Shown here: positions 58,514-64,000 of the stretch, in pieces
Position numbering within the stretch: the first letter of the stretch is position 1
How the letters are laid out: each line of letters begins with the position of its first letter
Source of the DNA: Flavobacteriales bacterium
GTDB taxonomy: Bacteria > Bacteroidota > Bacteroidia > Flavobacteriales_F > PHOS-HE28
Assembly (NCBI GenBank): GCA_016710965.1
Contig: JADJTW010000003.1
Location: 62,001 to 126,000, forward strand
Direction: 5' to 3'
DNA: 64,000 nucleotides
Notes under the pieces: model-generated
The model's database searches: none
Told to the model about the DNA's origin: nothing
Seen by the model: the letters and a program-made list of their open reading frames with translations, nothing else
Program-made: the position numbers and the translations under genes

Positions 58514-59470
58514 TCAGCCTTCGAAGAGGGCATCCACGAAAGCCTGCTTATCGAACACCTGTAGGTGATCGATGCCTTCACCTACGCCCAGGTACTTGAT
58601 GGGGATGCTGAACTGGTCGCTGATGCCGATGGCCACACCGCCTTTGGCCGTGCCGTCGATCTTGGTAAGAGCCAACGCCGTGACGTCCGTGGCCTTGGTG
58701 AATTGCCGGGCCTGCTCAATGGCGTTCTGGCCGGTACTGGCATCGAGCACAAGCAGCACCTCATGCGGTGCATCGGGCACCACCTTGCGCATCACGTTGC
58801 GCACCTTGGTCAGCTCGGTCATCAGGTTCACCTTGTTGTGCAAGCGACCAGCTGTGTCGATGATGACCACATCGGTGCCTTTCGCCTTGGCGCTTTCCAC
58901 CGCATCGTATGCCACTGCGGCAGGATCGGCGTTCATGCCCTGATGGACCAAGGGCACGCCTACACGCTCGCTCCAGATGCGCAATTGGTCAACCGCCGCC
59001 GCACGGAAGGTATCGGCCGCGCCCAATAGCACGCTCTTGCCTTCCTTCTTGAACGCGTGGGCGAGCTTGCCGATGGTGGTGGTCTTGCCTACGCCGTTCA
59101 CGCCGACCACCATGATCACGTACGGCTTGATCGCCGGATCGATCGGTGCAGGGTCCTTCATCAGCGCGGCGATCTCCTGCCGAAGTATGCCATTGAGCTC
59201 GCTGGTGCCTACGTACTTGTCTCGCTTAACACGCTGTTGGATCCGATCGATGATGAGCAAGGTCGTTTCCACTCCGACGTCGCTGCCCACGAGGACTTCT
59301 TCCAATTGGTCGAGGACCGCATCATCCACGACGCTCTTGCCGGCGACGGCCCGGGTCAACCGGCTTAGGAATCCCTCCCTTGAGCGTTCCAGCCCGCTGT
59401 CCAAGGCTAGCTTCTCCTCCGCCTGAAGAGCGGCCTCCTTGCGTTTCCCGAAGATCCCGAACAAGGCCAT
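58514..59470 (-). CDS. ftsY: Signal recognition particle receptor FtsY
   Basis: GTPase receptor at the inner membrane that docks SRP-ribosome complexes. 318 aa with an N domain and a GTPase G domain: G1 VVGVNGVGKTTTIGKLA (about 120-136), G2-associated AADTFRAAAVDQL, G3 VVIIDTAGRLHNK, G4 TKIDGTAKGG and the closing LGVGEGIDHLQVFD. The acidic N-terminal A domain is short (MALFGIFGKRKEAALQAEEK), as usual in this phylum. Last gene of rpmB-rpmG-DUF4295-ftsY, preceded by a hairpin that may attenuate it. Confidence 0.96.
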   Translation of the reverse strand: MALFGIFGKRKEAALQAEEKLALDSGLERSREGFLSRLTRAVAGKSVVDDAVLDQLEEVLVGSDVGVETTLLIIDRIQQRVKRDKYVGTSELNGILRQEIAALMKDPAPIDPAIKPYVIMVVGVNGVGKTTTIGKLAHAFKKEGKSVLLGAADTFRAAAVDQLRIWSERVGVPLVHQGMNADPAAVAYDAVESAKAKGTDVVIIDTAGRLHNKVNLMTELTKVRNVMRKVVPDAPHEVLLVLDASTGQNAIEQARQFTKATDVTALALTKIDGTAKGGVAIGISDQFSIPIKYLGVGEGIDHLQVFDKQAFVDALFEG

Positions 59471-59486
59471 GGTCCGTCTTGATGCT

Positions 59487-59519
59487 CGAAAAGGCCTTCC
59501 CAGGGGGAAAGCCTTTTCG
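59487..59519 (-). terminator. Hairpin between DUF4295 and ftsY
   Basis: A 9-bp stem (CGAAAAGGC/GCCTTTTCG) extended by inner C/G pairs lies between the DUF4295 stop (59536) and the ftsY ATG (59470). It probably terminates or attenuates the ribosomal-protein transcript, lowering ftsY expression. Confidence 0.6.
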
Positions 59520-59535
59520 CGATGTGCAGTGGGAA

Positions 59536-59691
59536 TTACTTGCCGGAGATGAGCTTGTCCGCCTCATCGGAGGGAACAACCTGCTCGACGAAGGAATAGC
59601 CGCCGGCGCCTTCCTTCTTCACCATGCGGATGACCTTCGTGAAGGTCTTGGCGTCCGCCTTCTTCAGGGTTGCAACGGTCTTCTTTGCCAT
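59536..59691 (-). CDS. DUF4295 mini-protein
   Basis: 51-aa basic protein MAKKTVATLKKADAKTFTKV... ending DEADKLISGK, matching the Bacteroidota DUF4295 family, which always sits beside rpmG and is probably ribosome-associated. The ATG at 59691 is 3 nt after the rpmG stop. Too short to be noticed by length filters, but conserved sequence and position are clear. Confidence 0.88.
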   Translation of the reverse strand: MAKKTVATLKKADAKTFTKVIRMVKKEGAGGYSFVEQVVPSDEADKLISGK

Positions 59692-59694
59692 GGC

Positions 59695-59877
59695 TTACTT
59701 GATCTCTTTGTGAACGGTCATCTTCCGCAGGATGGGATTGTACTTCTTGAGCTCGATGCGCTCCGAAGTGTTCTTGCGGTTCTTGGTGGTGATGTAGCGG
59801 CTGGTGCCCGGTTGCCCCGAGGTCTTATGCTCGGTGCATTCGAGGATCACCTGTACGCGGTTCCCTTTCTTGGCCAT
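59695..59877 (-). CDS. rpmG: 50S ribosomal protein L33
   Basis: 60-aa large-subunit ribosomal protein. MAKKGNRVQVILECTEHK at the start, then TSRYITTKNRKNTSERIELK and KYNPILRKMTVHKEIK, the standard L33 sequence. The Cys pairs of zinc-binding L33 are mostly absent, so it is the zinc-free form. Second gene of the rpmB operon. Confidence 0.97.
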   Translation of the reverse strand: MAKKGNRVQVILECTEHKTSGQPGTSRYITTKNRKNTSERIELKKYNPILRKMTVHKEIK

Positions 59878-59909
59878 GGGTCCTGTGTGCTAAGGGTTCG
59901 TTGGATGGG

Positions 59910-60149
59910 TCAGGCGCTAAGGAAGCCTTTGGCGCGGGCGCGCTTGAGGGCTTCGGCGATGCCGAGCTTGGTGATCGTGCGCATGCCGGCGGCGCTCACC
60001 CTCAGGTCCACCCACTTGTTCTCCTCGGGGATGAAGTAGCGGCGGTCCTGGAGGTTCGGCGCAAACGTGCGCTTGGTCTTGATGTTCGAGTGCGACACCT
60101 TGTGGCCGGTAACGACCTTCTTACCGGTTATCTGGCAGACTTTGGACAT
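59910..60149 (-). CDS. rpmB: 50S ribosomal protein L28
   Basis: 79-aa ribosomal protein beginning MSKVCQITGKKVVTGHKVSH, then SNIKTKRTFAPNLQDRRYFI and the C-terminal VSAAGMRTITKLGIAEALKR. Start ATG 60149 with a perfect TACATTTG box 21 nt upstream (60171-60178). First gene of rpmB-rpmG-DUF4295-ftsY. Confidence 0.97.
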   Translation of the reverse strand: MSKVCQITGKKVVTGHKVSHSNIKTKRTFAPNLQDRRYFIPEENKWVDLRVSAAGMRTITKLGIAEALKRARAKGFLSA

Positions 60150-60170
60150 GACTATCCGGGTTGCGGGCCG

Positions 60171-60178
60171 CAAATGTA
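60171..60178 (-). promoter_or_regulatory. TACATTTG -7 box of the rpmB operon
   Basis: Perfect TAnnTTTG on the minus strand, 21 nt before the rpmB ATG at 60149. Confidence 0.65.
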
Positions 60179-60255
60179 GAGAAATACCGATCGGGTCGGC
60201 TTCGCCGTATTCGCGCCTGGAAGGAACGCCTTGCATAGAGGCCTTGGCAAGGGAA

Positions 60256-60263
60256 TATCTTCG
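60256..60263 (+). promoter_or_regulatory. TATCTTCG -7 box of the first methyltransferase
   Basis: TATCTTCG 35 nt before the ATG at 60299, divergent from the rpmB promoter. Confidence 0.5.
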
Positions 60264-60298
60264 ACGCCCCAGCCAAGGCCAGCCCCACCCCGCCCCCA

Positions 60299-61027
60299 AT
60301 GCGCAACGCTGACTGCTGGAAACCCACTCGCTTGCTGCACGACCCTATCCAGGGTCGATTCCGCACCAATCGAAGAGAGGTGTACGGCGGTAGCCTCTAC
60401 ATCGCCGACCTTCAGCACGAGCATTATCTACCGCTTTTGCAGGAGCACATCGGCGGCCATGTGCTGGACATCGGTTGCGGACCGGTTCCTTACTATGAGG
60501 TTTACAAGTCGAAGGCTACGGCCATAACCTGCGTGGACTGGGCGGAGTCGGTACACGGAACGGAATACGTGGACTGCTTCGTGGACCTGAACGAACCAGG
60601 TCCTCTGCCCTTCGCGGCTGAGACCTTCGATTCCATTGTGGCGTCGGATATGGTACAGCACCTGAAACGCCCGGAGGCGTTCTTCAATGAAGTGGCAAGG
60701 GTGCTCAAGCCGGGGGGGAAGCTGTTCCTGAGCGCACCCTTCATCTATTGGATGAGCGAATACCCGCATGAATACCACCATCTCTCGGAATTCGCCCTGC
60801 GCGACATGGCCCGATCCGCTCAGTTGCAGGTGGTGCATCTTAGCTCGTACGGAGGGAATGCGGACGTGCTCATGGACTCTCTTAACAAGTTGATGCCCAC
60901 AGGGCTTTCCAATCGGTTCTTCTTGCTCTTGAGCAAGTTGGTCGTCTGGAGCGGCTGGCCCAAGCGCAACCGGGCCCGAACCAGGGATCGGTATGCGTTG
61001 GGTTATTGCCTGGTTGCCACCCGATAG
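60299..61027 (+). CDS. Class I SAM-dependent methyltransferase, copy 1
   Basis: 242 aa. SAM-binding motif I HVLDIGCGPVPYYEVYK (about 54-70), an acidic motif around VDWAESVHGTEYVDC, the post-I region DSIVASDMVQHLKRPEAFFN, VLKPGGKLFLSAPF and a C-terminal part with EYPHEYHHLSEFALRDMARS. The form resembles small-molecule or glycan/lipid methyltransferases of the Methyltransf_11 type. It is about 50-60 percent identical by eye to the next gene (61137), pointing to tandem duplication. Substrate unknown. Confidence 0.85.
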   Translation: MRNADCWKPTRLLHDPIQGRFRTNRREVYGGSLYIADLQHEHYLPLLQEHIGGHVLDIGCGPVPYYEVYKSKATAITCVDWAESVHGTEYVDCFVDLNEPGPLPFAAETFDSIVASDMVQHLKRPEAFFNEVARVLKPGGKLFLSAPFIYWMSEYPHEYHHLSEFALRDMARSAQLQVVHLSSYGGNADVLMDSLNKLMPTGLSNRFFLLLSKLVVWSGWPKRNRARTRDRYALGYCLVATR

Positions 61028-61046
61028 GGGTAATTGCGCCCGGCCA

Positions 61047-61054
61047 TAGATTTG
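61047..61054 (+). promoter_or_regulatory. TAGATTTG -7 box of the second methyltransferase
   Basis: Perfect TAnnTTTG match 82 nt before the ATG at 61137, in the 109-nt gap after copy 1. Confidence 0.5.
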
Positions 61055-61136
61055 GCCGCCTGCCATGGTCGAATAGAACCGTTCGTCGTGGCAATGCGTT
61101 GGAACGCTGCGTCAAAGTGAGCACCCAGACCTAGCC

Positions 61137-61871
61137 ATGCGATCTCCAGAGAAATGGTTGCCTACCCGAGTTGTTCGCGATGCGCGAAGCGGGCGGTTCA
61201 AGGTGAATAAGGCGAGGACTTTCGGCGGCTCCATCTATCTGGCGGAATTGCAGATCGAAGCGTACTTGCCGCTCTTCATGGAGCATCTGAGCGGCTCGCT
61301 CCTTGACATCGGCTGCGGCCCGGTTCCGTATTACGAGGTGTACAAACCGCTGGTCAGCGAGAACATCTGCCTGGACCATCCCGGCTCCCTTCATGGGTTG
61401 GAGCACCTGGATCAGTTGGTAGACCTGAACAAGACCGATCGCGTGCCTTTCGAGGACGACCGGTTCGATTCGATCCTCGCGACGGACATGATCATACATA
61501 TGCAAATGCCATCGGCGTTCGTGAAAGAGCTGGCACGTGTGCTGAAACCGGGCGGGAAGGCGATCATCACCAGCACCTTCGTGAACTGGATGGGAGAATA
61601 TCCCAACGAGTATTCGCACCTCTCAGGGCCTGGGCTGCGCAATCTGGCCGAACGCGCCGGGCTCGAAGTGATCCACCTGAAGACCTACGGCGGCCATGCG
61701 GATGTCCTATTGGACACGCTCAATAAATTCTTCAACAATGGCCTGCCGAACAGGGCTTTCCTGGCATTCGCGCACTTGATGAAGTGGACCGGCTGGCCGC
61801 AGCGCAACCGCAGGAGCACGGGAGACCGCTATGCGATCGGTAACAGCATGGTGGTCCGCAAGCCCGGTTGA
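61137..61871 (+). CDS. Class I SAM-dependent methyltransferase, copy 2
   Basis: 244-aa paralogue of the preceding gene. Same motifs in the same order: LLDIGCGPVPYYEVYKPLV, RFDSILATDMIIHMQMPSAF, RVLKPGGKAIITSTFVNWMG, EYPNEYSHLSGPGLRNLAER and TYGGHADVLLDTLNKFFNNG. The N-terminus RVVRDARSGRFKVNKARTFG parallels RLLHDPIQGRFRTNRREVYG of copy 1. Both lie on the plus strand between minus-strand cinA and rpmB. Ends 5 bp before the convergent cinA stop. Confidence 0.85.
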   Translation: MRSPEKWLPTRVVRDARSGRFKVNKARTFGGSIYLAELQIEAYLPLFMEHLSGSLLDIGCGPVPYYEVYKPLVSENICLDHPGSLHGLEHLDQLVDLNKTDRVPFEDDRFDSILATDMIIHMQMPSAFVKELARVLKPGGKAIITSTFVNWMGEYPNEYSHLSGPGLRNLAERAGLEVIHLKTYGGHADVLLDTLNKFFNNGLPNRAFLAFAHLMKWTGWPQRNRRSTGDRYAIGNSMVVRKPG

Positions 61872-61875
61872 GCCC

Positions 61876-63132
61876 TCAGCCTTCGGCCAGCAGGCGATGG
61901 CGCAGTTGGTCGAGCCCGGCGATGGCAGAACGCTTGATCACAAGGTCTCGTGTACCCGGGAAGAAGACCTTGCGCGATGTCACCCCCGGAGGGCCAGCCA
62001 CTGCGATCCATACGGTCCCTACGGGCTTCTCCTGAGTACCGCCATCCGGACCGGCAACTCCGCTCAACGCGATGCTCCAGTCCGTTCGCAAGGCAGCGCG
62101 CACGCCTGCCGCCATGCGCTCCACAACGGGCTGGCTAACGGCTCCGTTCAGCTCGAGCATGTCGCTGGGAATGCCCAATTCCTCCATCTTCACAGCATTC
62201 GCGTAGCTGACCACGCCACCGATGTAATACGCCGAACTGCCCGGTACGGAAGTGATCAGGTGGCTGACATACCCTCCGGTGCAACTCTCTGCAAGCGAAA
62301 GTGTGTGCTTGCGCTCCTTGAGCAAGTATCCCACGACGGCCTCTATCCGGTCGTTCCCTTCGCCGAAGATGAGTTCCGGGATGAGCGCCTGCAGTTCGGC
62401 TGCTTTCCGGTCCACGCTTTCGCGCGCCGATGCGAAGTCGGCATTGGCATAGGTGCTTAAGCGAAGCTTCACCAAACCCGGGCTTGGCAGATAAGCGAGC
62501 TTGATGCCTTCTACGGCCAGGCTGTCCTCCCATGGGGCTATCCGCTGGGCCAGGTGGCTTTCTCCGAGCCCCGTGGTGAGCAGCGTGCGGTGTACGATGG
62601 AAGGCGGAGCGAACCGCTGCACGAGCTGGGGGATCACGTGGGACTGGACCATGGCTTTCATCTCGTAGGGCACACCGGGCATGCTCACGAAAACGCGACC
62701 ATCCTTCTCGAACCACATGCCGCTGGCCGTGCCGCGCTCATTCGGCACAACAGTGCAGCTTTCCGGAAGATCGGCCTGCGCTCGATTCACCTCCAATGGA
62801 TCGCGGCCGATGCTCTGGAAGAAAGCCGCGATCCGCGCTTCGATATCCGCATGGCGCACGAGCCGGGTGCCGAAGAACGAGCACAGGGCTTCCTTGGTGA
62901 TATCGTCCTTGGTGGGCCCAAGCCCGCCGGTGATGAGCACGATAGGGCTGCCCACCGTTCCCAACGCATCGAGGATCTCCGCTTCATCATCCCCTATGGT
63001 GCGTACACGCCGAAGGCGGATGCCTGCCAATGCGAGCTGCTCACCGAGCCAGCCGGCATTGGTGTTCATCGTTTGGCCGATGAGCAGCTCGTCGCCGATG
63101 GAAACGACCTCTGCTGTAATCTCATTCGACAT
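61876..63132 (-). CDS. cinA: CinA-family protein (competence/damage-inducible; NMN deamidase)
   Basis: 418-aa two-domain protein: an N-terminal MoaB/COG1058 domain (EVVSIGDELLIGQTMNTNAG, LITGGLGPTKDDITKEAL, MPGVPYEMKAMVQ) and a C-terminal PncC domain (about 260-418; LSLAESCTGGYVSHLITSVP, SGVAGPDGGTQEKPVGTVWI). The PncC half deamidates nicotinamide mononucleotide in NAD recycling. Start ATG 63132; M16 peptidase upstream on the same strand, 12 nt away. Confidence 0.94.
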   Translation of the reverse strand: MSNEITAEVVSIGDELLIGQTMNTNAGWLGEQLALAGIRLRRVRTIGDDEAEILDALGTVGSPIVLITGGLGPTKDDITKEALCSFFGTRLVRHADIEARIAAFFQSIGRDPLEVNRAQADLPESCTVVPNERGTASGMWFEKDGRVFVSMPGVPYEMKAMVQSHVIPQLVQRFAPPSIVHRTLLTTGLGESHLAQRIAPWEDSLAVEGIKLAYLPSPGLVKLRLSTYANADFASARESVDRKAAELQALIPELIFGEGNDRIEAVVGYLLKERKHTLSLAESCTGGYVSHLITSVPGSSAYYIGGVVSYANAVKMEELGIPSDMLELNGAVSQPVVERMAAGVRAALRTDWSIALSGVAGPDGGTQEKPVGTVWIAVAGPPGVTSRKVFFPGTRDLVIKRSAIAGLDQLRHRLLAEG

Positions 63133-63144
63133 GCCTGCTTTGAC

Positions 63145-64000
63145 CTATTCCTGTGGGTAGCCGAAGAGTTGCTGTTTGTCCAAGAGCCGCACGGGCCCAA
63201 GGCGCTTGAGCACCGCGAGGTCAACGGCGCCCTCCTTGCCCATGACGCAGTAGTGGTACGGACGCCCCTTGATCTCCTTGTCGAAGAATGCCTTCATATC
63301 CTCGATGCTGATGGCGGGTATCCGCTCGTAGGAGAGACGCCGCACATCGTAATCAAGCCCACGCCGCTGGGCAGCGTCCCACTGCCAATAGATGTTTTCC
63401 TTGGTGATGCGTGTGCTGGAGATCACCTTCAAGGCACTGGCCTTGGCGCCTTCGAACTGCTCACGCGCCATGGGCATCTCGTTCATCAGGACCAGCATCG
63501 CGTCCACCGCATCGTTCAGCTTGTCGGCTTGTGTGCCTATGAAAGCGCGTACGTAGTGGGCATGCTCCTTCTTCGACGGGCTGGTGTAGCTGGCACTTGC
63601 ACCGTATGCAAGGGCTTTGGCTTCGCGGATCTCCTGGAAGACGATGCTGCTGAGCCCGGCGCCGAAATACTCGTTGAACAGCGAGGCGTAGGGCAGCTTC
63701 TCCGCATCGAAGGGACCGGCCTTGCTCACGAGCACCATCTCGGCCTGCACCATGTCGTGCTGCGCGAAGTAGACATTGTTCGCGGTGGTGGGCAATTCAG
63801 GATAGGTGCGAGGCTCGGGGTAATCTGCCAGGGTTCCGGGGATAAGATGCTTGCGCTCCAGAAGCGCGGCTGCATCGGCAGCGTCTTTGCGTCCGTAGTA
63901 GAAGACCTTGTGCCGGTAGCTTGTAAGCGAACGGATGCGTCGTACGAGATCATCAGCGTTCAAACCGGCCAGCTGTTCCGCCGACAGCACATCATTGAAA
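63145..64000 (-). CDS. M16-family metallopeptidase, C-terminal half, N-terminus outside window
   Basis: The frame is open to the right edge, so the start and the zinc-binding HxxEH half are outside. The visible ~285 residues form the second M16 domain: VLVSKAGPFDAEKLPYASLF, YFGAGLSSIVFQEIREAKAL (M16 C-terminal motif), AYGASASYTSPSKKEHAHYV, the RITKENIYWQWDAAQRRGLD region and YHYCVMGKEGAVDLAVLKRL. It is likely a periplasmic or outer-membrane associated protease. Seen: C-terminal domain only. Confidence 0.87.
   Translation of the reverse strand, partial: FNDVLSAEQLAGLNADDLVRRIRSLTSYRHKVFYYGRKDAADAAALLERKHLIPGTLADYPEPRTYPELPTTANNVYFAQHDMVQAEMVLVSKAGPFDAEKLPYASLFNEYFGAGLSSIVFQEIREAKALAYGASASYTSPSKKEHAHYVRAFIGTQADKLNDAVDAMLVLMNEMPMAREQFEGAKASALKVISSTRITKENIYWQWDAAQRRGLDYDVRRLSYERIPAISIEDMKAFFDKEIKGRPYHYCVMGKEGAVDLAVLKRLGPVRLLDKQQLFGYPQE

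Noticed and set aside
1..64000. tRNA genes, rRNA, CRISPR arrays, insertion sequences, prophage or integrase genes
   Set aside because: None seen by eye: no cloverleaf-like segments, spaced direct repeats, transposase or integrase motifs. A dedicated scan would be more reliable.

Overview
The window is chromosomal DNA of a high-GC member of the Bacteroidota, most likely Flavobacteriales. Several things point there: secreted proteins ending in a type IX secretion (T9SS) sorting domain (S8 protease, purple acid phosphatase, esterase, WD40-like protein), many Cys-lipobox lipoproteins, the DUF4295 mini-protein beside rpmG, bshC, DUF4294, TIGR02757 and MuiA-type proteins, and above all a recurrent TAnnTTYG/TAnnTTTG promoter box (Bacteroidota -7 element) just upstream of gene starts on both strands. 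There is no recognisable rRNA, tRNA, CRISPR array, insertion sequence or prophage.

Layout. 1-5.1 kb (minus): MORN-repeat secreted protein, mnmA, lipoprotein, T9SS subtilase, aat (cut by the window edge). 5.1-8 kb: small transaldolase and YciO-like protein, convergent with nnr. 8-10.2 kb: lipoproteins and an outer-membrane barrel. 10.4-16.6 kb: pcm divergent from a Gfo/Idh (GnnA-like) dehydrogenase, a lipoprotein, a WcaJ-like sugar transferase, hbd and a GNAT, facing a DUF4294 protein. 16.7-22.7 kb: accC, a secreted protein, an alpha/beta hydrolase, a RelE-type toxin/antitoxin pair, a decayed uracil-DNA glycosylase gene, sucC and a LolD-like ABC ATPase. 22.7-28.3 kb: remnant of a delta-60-repeat protein, then an SGNH / MBOAT / AlgJ-like surface O-acylation set and three exported proteins. 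28.3-35.1 kb: YdeI-like, TIGR02757, MuiA-like, AraC regulator with cupin, BaiN-like flavoprotein, OmpA lipoprotein. 35.2-41.8 kb: overlapping T9SS phosphatase and esterase genes, an OmpA-domain plus helix-hairpin-helix pair, a lipoprotein esterase, a WD40-like T9SS protein. 41.8-48.3 kb: giant tricorn-like S41 protease, YjbR protein, membrane protein, fatty-acid desaturase. 48.3-53.3 kb (minus): bshC, guaA, LysM protein. 53.4-64 kb: membrane-anchored papain-like protease, SnoaL-like lipoprotein, rimO, siaB-siaC pair, DUF4870 protein, ftsY, DUF4295, rpmG, rpmB, two tandem paralogous methyltransferases, cinA and part of an M16 peptidase.

The housekeeping core covers translation and tRNA/ribosome modification (mnmA, rpmB, rpmG, rimO, aat), protein targeting (ftsY), central metabolism (sucC, accC, hbd, fsa), GMP and bacillithiol synthesis (guaA, bshC) and repair (nnr, pcm, cinA). 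Accessory material is mostly envelope and secretome. The most interesting observations are: (i) the -7 box often lies only 4-9 nt before the start codon, predicting leaderless or near-leaderless mRNAs; (ii) a SiaB/SiaC kinase-phosphoprotein pair and a tandem methyltransferase pair lying inside an otherwise conserved cinA-rpmB-rpmG-DUF4295-ftsY-rimO block; (iii) two or three gene remnants (uracil-DNA glycosylase, delta-60 repeat protein, a small unidentified gene); (iv) a dispersed GTTGTCAGTT inverted-repeat element; (v) a membrane-tethered papain-like protease with a C-terminal extension. Nothing seen amounts to a clearly new multi-gene system.
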